Assembly (NCBI RefSeq): GCF_000423045.1
Contig: NZ_KE383972.1
Location: 515,670 to 579,669, forward strand
From: Christiangramia portivictoriae DSM 23547
GTDB taxonomy: Bacteria; Bacteroidota; Bacteroidia; Flavobacteriales; Flavobacteriaceae
Length of the DNA stretch: 64,000 nt
Direction: 5' to 3'
The position numbers and the translations under genes are program-made. Positions 24,929 to 32,717 of this stretch are shown here, piece by piece. Position 1 is the first letter of the stretch. The number at the start of each line of letters is the position of its first letter. Under the pieces are notes generated by a model. The model had not been told where the DNA came from. It saw nothing but the letters and a program-made list of their open reading frames with translations, and ran no database searches.

Positions 24929-25894
24929 ATGCGCACTACATGCATCTACAGCCTGTTTTTTCTACTAGCAGGCTTCAGTGTTCAGGCACAATATACTGAA
25001 ACCATAAACTCCAATCGCCCGGGACAGTCTCAGGGTGCTTTTTCAGTAGGAACCAATGTAATACAGCTCGAATCTGGCTTCTATCTCGGGAATGATATGC
25101 ACGAGGGTCTTGGAGCAGACATCGATATCTGGGGTGTGGATTATCAACTTCGTTATGGGTTGCTAATGGAAAACCTGGAGATCAATCTTACCGGTGCGTT
25201 CGAGAATCAGGATATTGTTCGGAATTTTCTTGGCAATACAGTAGAAACTTCAGGAAGAAATTTCAAATCCAATACGCTTGGTCTTAAATATTTATTCTAC
25301 GATCCATATAAGAATATGGAAGAGGAGAAACCAAACATTCGAAGCTGGTACGCAAACAGAAAATTCAAATGGAAAACCCTGATCCCTGCAGTTTCGATCT
25401 ACGCCGGGGCGAACTTTGCGTTTGGTGACAATCCTTACCTGTTCGAAGGAGAGAATAAATTTAGCCCGAAGGTAGCTCTTATCACGCAAAACAATTGGGG
25501 TCGGTGGGTATTGGTGATGAACATTATTGCCGATAAATTAACTGAAGAATACAGAAGCTATAATGGAATTGCAACTGTAACTCATACGGTCACTCCTAAC
25601 TTTGCGATCTTTGGAGAATACCAAGGAATTAAAAGCGACCTATATGCAGATGATCTTCTGCGTGGCGGTGGTGCTTATCTTGTAGGCGATAATTTGCAAT
25701 TTGATGTTAGCGGACTAGTCAATTTTAAGAATACCCCCTCCCGTTGGCAGGTTGCCCTAGGAGTTTCCTACAGATTGGATCTTCATAAAGTTGATGAATA
25801 CCTGGAGGAGTCTAATGAAGGCAATAAGCGCCGTGCCAGAAGCAAGAAACTAAGCCGGGAAGCCGAAGAAGATTCAGAAGAAAATGATCAATAA
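24929..25894 (+). CDS. Outer-membrane transporter-like protein (phenol MetA-pathway family)
   Basis: A 321-residue exported protein with a signal peptide ending AGFSVQAQ. The body starts with the family-typical TINSNRPGQSQGAFSVGTN and then alternates amphipathic strands ending in aromatic residues (VALGVSYRLDLHK), as in outer-membrane beta barrels of the Phenol_MetA_deg/transporter family. The C-terminus is an acidic-basic tail (RRARSKKLSREAEEDSEEN). Substrate unknown. Start chosen at ATG 24929: the upstream extension lacks a signal peptide at its own start and crosses the promoter box at 24900. Confidence 0.78.
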   Translation: MRTTCIYSLFFLLAGFSVQAQYTETINSNRPGQSQGAFSVGTNVIQLESGFYLGNDMHEGLGADIDIWGVDYQLRYGLLMENLEINLTGAFENQDIVRNFLGNTVETSGRNFKSNTLGLKYLFYDPYKNMEEEKPNIRSWYANRKFKWKTLIPAVSIYAGANFAFGDNPYLFEGENKFSPKVALITQNNWGRWVLVMNIIADKLTEEYRSYNGIATVTHTVTPNFAIFGEYQGIKSDLYADDLLRGGGAYLVGDNLQFDVSGLVNFKNTPSRWQVALGVSYRLDLHKVDEYLEESNEGNKRRARSKKLSREAEEDSEENDQ

Positions 25895-25899
25895 ATAAT

Positions 25900-25922
25900 A
25901 AAGGCCGGAGTTACCGGCCTTT
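25900..25922. terminator. Bidirectional terminator
   Basis: AAAGGCCGG (25900-25908) and CCGGCCTTT (25914-25922) form a perfect 9-bp stem with a 5-base loop between convergent genes. Confidence 0.88.
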
Positions 25923-25949
25923 ATTGTTAATTATATGCTTACTGGGAGC

Positions 25950-27212
25950 TTATTTGTTGGACATTGCGGCTTCTACTGAAGCAGAAAGTCTTTTATAAGT
26001 TCCATTCTCAAGTCTTTCTCTAATCGCGGAAAAAGCTGTAAGTGTTTCTTCTACATCTTGCAAAGTGTGCGTAGCTGTTGGAATCATTCTTAAAAGAATA
26101 AGACCTTTAGGAATCACTGGATAAACCACAATTGAACAGAATATCCCATGATTCTCACGTAAATCTTTTACAAGCGCCATTGCCTCCGGAATGCTTCCTT
26201 TAAGATACACCGGCGTTACACAACTTTGAGTAGTTCCTATATCAAAGCCGTTATCCTTCAATCCATTTTGCAAGGCATTTACATTCTCCCAAAGTTTCTC
26301 TTTAAGCTCAGGCATGGTTCTAAGCATATCCAGACGCTTTAAGGCACCTACAACCAGCTGCATTTGCAGTGATTTAGCAAACATTTGAGACCTAAGGTTA
26401 TATTTTAGATAATCGATAATTTCTTTATCACCAGCGATAAATGCACCAGTACTTGCTAAAGACTTAGCAAAAGTTGCAAAATATACATCAATATCATCCT
26501 GCACACCCTGCTCCTCACCTGCTCCGGCTCCGGTTTTTCCAAGCGTCCCGAAACCATGGGCGTCATCTACGAAAAGTCTAAAATTGTATTTCTTCTTCAG
26601 TTCAACGATTTCCTTCAGTTTACCCTGCTCACCTCGCATTCCAAAAACACCTTCAGAAATAAGCAATATACCACCACCAGTTTGCTCAGCGATCTTGGTT
26701 GCGCGCTGCAGGTTCTTCTCGATACTTTCCATATCGTTATGCTTATAGGTGAATCGCTGTCCAAGATGTAAACGAACCCCGTCTATGATACATGCGTGAG
26801 CATCTACATCATAAACGATAACATCCTGCTTTGATACCAAAGCATCTATGGTAGAAACCATTCCCTGGTATCCAAAGTTCAACAGGTAAGCGGCCTGTTT
26901 GTTAACAAAAGATGCAAGTTCATCCTGCAACTTTTCGTGAAGATCTGTATGACCACTCATCATTCTGGCTCCCATTGGGTACGCCGATCCATAATCTGCA
27001 GCTGCCTGGGCATCTACTTTACGAACTTCAGGATGATTGGCAAGACCAAGGTAATCGTTAATACTCCAGGTAATTACATTCTTACCTCGAAACTTCATTC
27101 TATTGGAAATAGGCCCTTCCAGTTTAGGAAATACAAAATATCCTTCTGCCTGCTCCGCCCATTTTCCTAACGGTCCTTTATCTTTATAAATCTTATCAAA
27201 TAAATCCTTCAT
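25950..27212 (-). CDS. Alpha-oxoamine synthase family PLP enzyme, probable cysteate C-acyltransferase
   Basis: A 420-residue fold-type I PLP enzyme of the family of serine palmitoyltransferase, KBL and BioF. Seen: N-terminal SINDYLGLANHP, MGARMMSGHTDLHEKLQ, the PLP-binding VDDAHGFGTLG and the Schiff-base lysine in FATFAKSLAST. It is longer than typical bacterial KBL/BioF and has the N-terminal KDLFDKIYKDKGPLGKWAEQ extension that I associate with flavobacterial cysteate acyltransferases making 3-ketocapnine. The next gene upstream is a cysteine-synthase-like PLP protein, which could supply cysteate. Sulfonolipid synthesis is therefore the favoured role; sphingolipid synthesis or an amino-acid role remains possible. 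Confidence 0.85.
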   Translation of the reverse strand: MKDLFDKIYKDKGPLGKWAEQAEGYFVFPKLEGPISNRMKFRGKNVITWSINDYLGLANHPEVRKVDAQAAADYGSAYPMGARMMSGHTDLHEKLQDELASFVNKQAAYLLNFGYQGMVSTIDALVSKQDVIVYDVDAHACIIDGVRLHLGQRFTYKHNDMESIEKNLQRATKIAEQTGGGILLISEGVFGMRGEQGKLKEIVELKKKYNFRLFVDDAHGFGTLGKTGAGAGEEQGVQDDIDVYFATFAKSLASTGAFIAGDKEIIDYLKYNLRSQMFAKSLQMQLVVGALKRLDMLRTMPELKEKLWENVNALQNGLKDNGFDIGTTQSCVTPVYLKGSIPEAMALVKDLRENHGIFCSIVVYPVIPKGLILLRMIPTATHTLQDVEETLTAFSAIRERLENGTYKRLSASVEAAMSNK

Positions 27213-27301
27213 CGGTCATTTTTTAGACGAGCCGCAAAAATACTGAAAATTGGCCCAATTTTACAAGGTAAATTATTAACATCGAAATCTAATAAAAACA
27301 G

Positions 27302-27328
27302 AAGCATCCTGCAAAGAACAGGATGCTT
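27302..27328 (-). terminator. Terminator between the two PLP enzyme genes
   Basis: AAGCATCCTG and CAGGATGCTT (27302-27311 and 27319-27328) form a perfect 10-bp stem with a 7-base loop; leftward it is followed by CTGTTTTTATT. It implies separate transcription units for the two neighbours. Confidence 0.8.
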
Positions 27329-27350
27329 TTTGTTAATAATTGTTAATCTT

Positions 27351-28391
27351 TTATTTGATGATCTCTATGGATTGAGATTTTGAATCCTTCTGAGTATCGA
27401 GAAAACCCTGCTCATTCATCCAGTCATCGCTATAGATCTTACTCATATACCTGGAACCATGATCTGGAAAGATCAGAACTACATTGGAGTTTGCATTAAA
27501 CTCTCCTTCTTCCTGATATTGTTTTAATCCCTGCATGGCAGCTCCACTTGTATAACCTACGAACAGACCTTCAGTCCTGGCAAGTTCTCTGGCAGTATGT
27601 GCTGCATCTTCGTCACTAACCTTCATAAATTTATCGATCTTATCAAAATCTGTAGCAGATGGAATAAGATTTTTACCAAGTCCTTCTATTCTGTATGGAT
27701 AGATCTCATCTTTATCGAACTCTTTGGTTTCGTGATACTTTTTAAGAACGGAGCCAAATGCGTCAATTCCGAGGATTTTAATATCCGGATTTTGAGACTT
27801 CAAAAATCTTGCGGTTCCAGAGATAGTACCACCGGTACCGCTACAAGCCACAAGGTGCGTAATAGTTCCTTCGGTTTGTTTCCAAATCTCTGGCCCTGTA
27901 GAATTAAAATGAGCATCTATATTCAGTTCATTAAAGTACTGATTGATATAAACAGAACCTTTAATTTCAGAATGAAGTCTTTTCGCTACTTCGTAATAAG
28001 ACCGCGGGTCATCTGCAGGAACGTTTGCCGGGCAAACATGAACCTTCGCACCCATGGTCTTCAGCATATCGATCTTGTCTTTAGATGACTTTGAACTTAC
28101 AGCAAGGATACAATCGTAACCTTTTATGCAACTTACCATGGCAATACTAAAACCTGTATTTCCTGAAGTAGTTTCAATGATAGTATCACCGGGTTTCAAG
28201 ATTCCTTTTCTTTCGGCTTCTTCAATAATATATAAAGCGATCCTATCCTTCGAAGAATGGCCTGGATTAAAAGCTTCTATCTTAGCGGAGTACTTTCCGG
28301 GGAAATCTTTAGTGATTTTATTTAAGTTGATCAACGGGGTGTTTCCAACTAGTTGCAATACGTTATCGTAAACATGCAAATCTTCTCTCAT
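27351..28391 (-). CDS. Cysteine-synthase-like fold-type II PLP enzyme, candidate cysteate synthase
   Basis: A 346-residue member of the cysteine synthase/cystathionine beta-synthase family. Visible: [10 protein letters not shown], the PLP lysine in [12 protein letters not shown] (the usual VKDR is SKDR here), the phosphate-binding substrate loop [11 protein letters not shown], the [13 protein letters not shown] loop and a C-terminal [13 protein letters not shown]. There is no CBS domain. It performs beta-replacement on an activated serine; the nucleophile could be sulfide or, given the neighbouring oxoamine synthase, sulfite to give cysteate. About 140 bases separate it from that gene, with a terminator between them. 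Confidence 0.85.
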   Translation of the reverse strand: MREDLHVYDNVLQLVGNTPLINLNKITKDFPGKYSAKIEAFNPGHSSKDRIALYIIEEAERKGILKPGDTIIETTSGNTGFSIAMVSCIKGYDCILAVSSKSSKDKIDMLKTMGAKVHVCPANVPADDPRSYYEVAKRLHSEIKGSVYINQYFNELNIDAHFNSTGPEIWKQTEGTITHLVACSGTGGTISGTARFLKSQNPDIKILGIDAFGSVLKKYHETKEFDKDEIYPYRIEGLGKNLIPSATDFDKIDKFMKVSDEDAAHTARELARTEGLFVGYTSGAAMQGLKQYQEEGEFNANSNVVLIFPDHGSRYMSKIYSDDWMNEQGFLDTQKDSKSQSIEIIK

Positions 28392-28461
28392 AAAATGATC
28401 TTTAAATAAAACGCGTTCTCACACATTTTACTAATCGACAAATTTAAGCCAAATTTTTTAA

Positions 28462-30588
28462 TTACTCCTTAATCCCTTCAAGATCCAGTAAAAATGCGTA
28501 CTCTTCAGCTACTTCCTTTAAAGCTTCAAACCTTCCCGAAGCACCACCATGGCCGGCATCCATATTGGTATGTAATAGCAAAATGTTCCTGTCTGTCTTC
28601 AACTCCCTGAGTTTGGCAACCCATTTAGCAGGTTCCCAGTATTGCACCTGGCTATCATGCAAACCTGTAGTAACCAGCATATTTGGATAATCCTGCGCCA
28701 CCACGTTATCATAAGGAGAGTATGATTTCATATAATCATAATAAGATTTTTCATTAGGATTACCCCACTCATCATATTCGCCCGTAGTAAGTGGAATGCT
28801 ATCATCCAGCATCGTGGTAATAACATCTACAAACGGTACGGCGGCTATTACCCCGTTATATAGGTTTGGAGCCATGTTCACGACGGCCCCCATTAGTAAA
28901 CCTCCGGCTGAACCACCCATCGCGTACAAATGATTCGAAGAAGTGTAATTCTCCTGTATGAGAAATTCAGAAACATCTATAAAATCTGTAAACGTATTTT
29001 TCTTCTGAAAAAGTTTTCCATTCTCATACCATTCCCTTCCCAGATATTCACCACCACGAATATGTGCAATGGCATAAATAAATCCGCGATCCAGCAAACT
29101 GAGCCGTACGGTGGAGAAATATGGATCTATCGTAGAGCCGTAAGAGCCGTAAGCATATTGTAAAAGAGGATTTTTTTGATCCTTCTGAAGTCCTTTCTTG
29201 TATACCAGAGAGACGGGAATACTTGTTCCATCTTTAGCGGTAGCCCAAATACGTTCGGAAGTATAATTATTCTTATCAAATTTACCACCCAGTACTTCCT
29301 GTTCTTTTAAAACTTTCTTGTCTCCGTTCTTCATGTTATATTCCACGACTGAAGTTGGAGTAGTTAGACTATTATAGGTATACCTCAACAAATCTGTATC
29401 AAAATCTGGATTTATGGACGTGTAAGCTGTATAAGTCTCATTATCAAAAGGAATATAGTATTCTTTATTTCCTTCCCATTCAATAATCCTTATTTTGTTG
29501 AGACCATTTGTTCTTTCACTTACCACAAGGTATTTCTGAAAGATATCTATATCCTCCAATAAAAAATCCTTTCGATGAGGGATCACATCTTCCCAGTGCT
29601 CTTTTTCTGTTTGAGCTAGCGAAGTCTTCATCAATTTGAAGTTGGTGGCATCATCCTTATTGGTTACTATATAAAAGTGGTCCTTGTAATGTGCAATGCT
29701 ATATTCAAGTCCTCGCTCACGAGGCTGGAAAACTTTAAATTCTTGATCTGGCGTATTAGCATCAAGAATACGATACTCGGTAGTCAAGGTACTATGAGAA
29801 CCTATAATGATAAATTCCCTGGATTTGGATTTGTAAACATAGGAATTGAATGTTTCGTCCTCCTCTTCATAAATAAGCTCATCGGTTTCAGGATCGGTTC
29901 CCAGAATGTGCTTATATATTCTGAAAGATCTTAAAGTTTGAGGATCCTTTTTGGTATAATAGAGCGTTTTATTATCGTTCGCCCAGGTAGAACCACCTGT
30001 AGTATTTTCAATGTTTTCATCATATATCTCACCGGTCTCCAGGTTTTTGATCCTGATGGTATACTGTCTCCTGCTTACCGTGTCGGTTCCAAATGCCACC
30101 ATCGTATTGTCTGGCGAGACATTTAGACCTCCAAGACTATAGTATTCGAATTCCTTCGCCATGTCATTGACGTTGAACATCACTTCTTCATCTGCCTCGA
30201 GAGTTCCTTTTTTCCGACTATATATCGGGTAATCATATCCCTTCTCGAACCTGGTGATATACCAGTATCCATTGAGCTTATAAGGAACTGACTCATCATC
30301 TTCCTTGATGCGGCCCTTCATCTCCAAAAATAATTTCTCCTGAAATTCTTTGGTATGGGAAGTCATTTGATCATTATAGCTGTTTTCAGCATTTAAATAA
30401 TCCAGAACTTCCTGGTCTTCCCGCTGATTCATCCAGAAATAATTATCGATACGCACATCGCCATGCTTCTCTAATCTTTTCTCAACCTTTTTGGCGATTG
30501 GAGCCTGTAATTTCTTTTCCAAATCATTGTTATTTTGAGCGCCTGCAAATGTAATGCATCCTAACAGAATAAAGAATAGTCTTTTCAT
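28462..30588 (-). CDS. Oligopeptidase B-like S9 family peptidase
   Basis: A 708-residue serine peptidase with an N-terminal seven-bladed propeller (to about 430) and a C-terminal hydrolase domain. Catalytic residues: Ser in MGGSAGGLLMG, Asp in TTGLHDSQVQYWEP, His in DAGHGGASGRF. ARG-type basic specificity is suggested by the oligopeptidase B motif DDSIPLTTGEYDEWGNP. Begins with a signal peptide (MKRLFFILLGCITFAGAQ), so it is periplasmic or envelope-located, unlike cytosolic E. coli PtrB. The ATG at 30588 was preferred to an upstream extension of 42 codons that would overlap the ybaB gene and lose the signal peptide. Confidence 0.92.
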   Translation of the reverse strand: MKRLFFILLGCITFAGAQNNNDLEKKLQAPIAKKVEKRLEKHGDVRIDNYFWMNQREDQEVLDYLNAENSYNDQMTSHTKEFQEKLFLEMKGRIKEDDESVPYKLNGYWYITRFEKGYDYPIYSRKKGTLEADEEVMFNVNDMAKEFEYYSLGGLNVSPDNTMVAFGTDTVSRRQYTIRIKNLETGEIYDENIENTTGGSTWANDNKTLYYTKKDPQTLRSFRIYKHILGTDPETDELIYEEEDETFNSYVYKSKSREFIIIGSHSTLTTEYRILDANTPDQEFKVFQPRERGLEYSIAHYKDHFYIVTNKDDATNFKLMKTSLAQTEKEHWEDVIPHRKDFLLEDIDIFQKYLVVSERTNGLNKIRIIEWEGNKEYYIPFDNETYTAYTSINPDFDTDLLRYTYNSLTTPTSVVEYNMKNGDKKVLKEQEVLGGKFDKNNYTSERIWATAKDGTSIPVSLVYKKGLQKDQKNPLLQYAYGSYGSTIDPYFSTVRLSLLDRGFIYAIAHIRGGEYLGREWYENGKLFQKKNTFTDFIDVSEFLIQENYTSSNHLYAMGGSAGGLLMGAVVNMAPNLYNGVIAAVPFVDVITTMLDDSIPLTTGEYDEWGNPNEKSYYDYMKSYSPYDNVVAQDYPNMLVTTGLHDSQVQYWEPAKWVAKLRELKTDRNILLLHTNMDAGHGGASGRFEALKEVAEEYAFLLDLEGIKE

Positions 30589-30615
30589 AATGACAGATTT
30601 CAAAGCTGAATTTAG

Positions 30616-30623
30616 TAATTTTG
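30616..30623 (+). promoter_or_regulatory. -7 box of the YbaB gene
   Basis: TAATTTTG matches TAnnTTTG, 28 bases before the ATG at 30652, in the divergent gap with the S9 peptidase gene. Confidence 0.5.
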
Positions 30624-30651
30624 AGCTTACCAATTTTAAAACGAAATAGAT

Positions 30652-30975
30652 ATGTTTGGAGATATGATGGGCATGATGAATAAGCTGAAAGAAGCCCAGG
30701 AAAAAGTAGAACAAACCAAGAAAAGACTCGATACGGTATTAATAGATGAACAATCTGCAGATGGACTGCTAAAGGTGACCATCACCGCAAATCGTGAAGT
30801 GAAAAATATTAGTGTAGATGAGCAATTGCTACAGGATAAAGAGCAGTTGGAAGACTACCTTGTTCTTACAATGAACAAAGCGATTAAAAAAGCTACAGAA
30901 ATCAATGAAGCTGAAATTGGTTCTGCAGCGAAAGACGGAATGCCAGACATTCCTGGAATGGACATGTTCAAATAA
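30652..30975 (+). CDS. YbaB/EbfC family nucleoid-associated protein
   Basis: A 107-residue DNA-binding protein of the YbaB/EbfC family. The start [28 protein letters not shown] is the coiled-coil arm, followed by the strands [19 protein letters not shown] and the helical tail. By family it binds DNA as a dimer and shapes the nucleoid. It is not beside recR or dnaX here, which is the usual place in other phyla. Single-gene unit with its own terminator. Confidence 0.9.
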   Translation: MFGDMMGMMNKLKEAQEKVEQTKKRLDTVLIDEQSADGLLKVTITANREVKNISVDEQLLQDKEQLEDYLVLTMNKAIKKATEINEAEIGSAAKDGMPDIPGMDMFK

Positions 30976-30976
30976 T

Positions 30977-31002
30977 AAAAGCGGGCAATGCCCGCTTTTT
31001 TT
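30977..31002 (+). terminator. Terminator after the YbaB gene
   Basis: AAAAGCGGGC (30977-30986) pairs with GCCCGCTTTT (30990-30999), a perfect 10-bp stem with a 3-base loop, then more T. Confidence 0.92.
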
Positions 31003-31018
31003 TGTTGCTTTTCAAGTT

Positions 31019-31534
31019 TTATGCCTCTCCTCTGGCAGGATAATCTTCTTTATTCACAAAAGAGATCGACTTGATAAGATCCACAAATTGTGGCCTTGCG
31101 AAAGGCATAGATTGTATACTCGCAGAATACAGCGTGCTGTCAGGTCTAATCAGGAATAGTGCCGGCTCTACAAATTCTGAAGGTTCAGAATCTTTGATCC
31201 CTTCAGAAATATAAAGATCCCATTTTCTACCGTCTTCCACATCAAAACTATGACCTATGGTAAGGTTGTCAACATCCCATTCTTCCACAGTTTTTTCAGC
31301 TAACTCCTTAGTATTGGAACTTACACAAATAATATTCACTCCTTTATCCTTAAAATCGTTCACCATCGTATTTAACTCCTCCAGGTATTTTTTACAAACC
31401 GGGCAATGTATACCCCTGTAAAAAATGACCATGGTGAAATTCTCAGGTTGGCTATCTCGAAGGTTCCAGTCCATACCGTTAGTAGTTTTTACTATAAGTT
31501 CGGGAACCGCCTGTCTTGGTCTTAAATTTTTCAT
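31019..31534 (-). CDS. Peroxiredoxin-like (AhpC/TSA) protein
   Basis: A 171-residue thioredoxin-fold protein. The active region FYRGIHCPVCKKYLEEL holds a CxxC instead of the usual peroxiredoxin TxxC, as in the peroxiredoxin-like RGxxCPxC family. FSDVEDGRKW-type and FVEPALFLIRPDSTLY strands complete the fold. Likely reduces peroxides or acts as a thiol oxidoreductase in the cytosol; no signal peptide. The ORF is bounded by the YbaB terminator and an upstream 79-base gap. Confidence 0.85.
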   Translation of the reverse strand: MKNLRPRQAVPELIVKTTNGMDWNLRDSQPENFTMVIFYRGIHCPVCKKYLEELNTMVNDFKDKGVNIICVSSNTKELAEKTVEEWDVDNLTIGHSFDVEDGRKWDLYISEGIKDSEPSEFVEPALFLIRPDSTLYSASIQSMPFARPQFVDLIKSISFVNKEDYPARGEA

Positions 31535-31613
31535 TGCTTTCTATTTTTTTGAAAATTAAAAGAAAGTCAAATTCTTCTGTGATAAAGCCCTGCTAATATT
31601 TAGTTAATAAACT

Positions 31614-32642
31614 CTAGAATCGTAATTTTTCCAAAGTATCAATGAAATAATGGTGCATCTCTTCAGTATAATCGAGATGAGTTACAATCCTCAGTTTTCC
31701 CTGCCCCATGTTACTAATTCTTATATTTTTCTCCTCGAGCTTATGCATGAACTCTAATTCCTTAACATCATCCTGAAGATAAAATATAATAATATTGGTT
31801 TCTGTTGGTTCCAGGCTTTTCACATATGCCTGTTTTTTTAAAACTGCTGAAAGTTCTGCTGCACGCTCATTATCTTTTTTCAACTGTTCGAGATGATGAT
31901 CCAGGGCATAAATTCCCGCTGCGGCCATGAATCCTACCTGGCGCATTCCACCTCCAAGCACTTTTCTTACTCTAATGGCATTTTTCATCAAAGATTTCTT
32001 TCCTATAAGCACTGAACCCATAGGAGTACCCAAACCTTTCGATAGACAAACCGAAATGGTGTCGAATACTTTTCCGAAGTCTTTAGGAGTATACTCTTTT
32101 TCTGCAAAGGCATTGAACAACCTGGCGCCATCCAAGTGTAAGCCCAGATCATGTTGATCACAGACTTTTCGAATCTCCTGAATGGTTTCAAGCTCATAGC
32201 AGGCTCCCCCGCCCTTGTTCGTTGTATTCTCAAGACAAACGAGGCTGGTTAGCGGACTATGATAAAAATCTGGAGCATTAATGTTCTCTTCTACCTGAGC
32301 AGCGGTAATCATCCCTCGATCGCCATCTACCAGTTTACAGGAAACCCCGCTATTAAAGGAAACACCACCGCCTTCATAATTAAAAACATGAGCCCATTTA
32401 TCACAGATGAGCTGTTCCCCGGGTTGTGTATGCAATTTGATTGCTGCCTGGTTCGCCATACTTCCGGTAGGAAAAAATAAGGCTTCATCCATCCCGAACA
32501 TATCAGCTAACTTTTTCTCCAGAGCGTTAATCGTTGGATCTTCTTTATATACATCATCGCCAACTTCAGCATTCATCATCGCCTCCATCATTCCTTTCGT
32601 TGGTCTGGTCACCGTATCACTTCTTAGGTCTATTTCTTTCAT
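31614..32642 (-). CDS. Threonine aldolase family PLP enzyme
   Basis: A 342-residue fold-type I enzyme, standard length for low-specificity L-threonine aldolase (LtaE/GntG family). Visible: MKEIDLRSDTVTRPTKGM start, VGDDVYKEDPTI, the LHLDGARLFNA aspartate that holds PLP nitrogen, and the Schiff-base lysine in CLSKGLGTPMGS. It splits threonine or allo-threonine to glycine and acetaldehyde. Confidence 0.93.
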   Translation of the reverse strand: MKEIDLRSDTVTRPTKGMMEAMMNAEVGDDVYKEDPTINALEKKLADMFGMDEALFFPTGSMANQAAIKLHTQPGEQLICDKWAHVFNYEGGGVSFNSGVSCKLVDGDRGMITAAQVEENINAPDFYHSPLTSLVCLENTTNKGGGACYELETIQEIRKVCDQHDLGLHLDGARLFNAFAEKEYTPKDFGKVFDTISVCLSKGLGTPMGSVLIGKKSLMKNAIRVRKVLGGGMRQVGFMAAAGIYALDHHLEQLKKDNERAAELSAVLKKQAYVKSLEPTETNIIIFYLQDDVKELEFMHKLEEKNIRISNMGQGKLRIVTHLDYTEEMHHYFIDTLEKLRF

Positions 32643-32717
32643 TGCATCGTTTTTACTGCTCGCTAAGTTAAAAACTTAAAATCTCCTGCCAATCCTAATT
32701 ACGCCTGAATAAAACAT

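Noticed and set aside
30589-30714. 42-codon extension of the oligopeptidase B gene
   Set aside because: It would overlap the YbaB gene and its promoter; the signal peptide begins at 30588.
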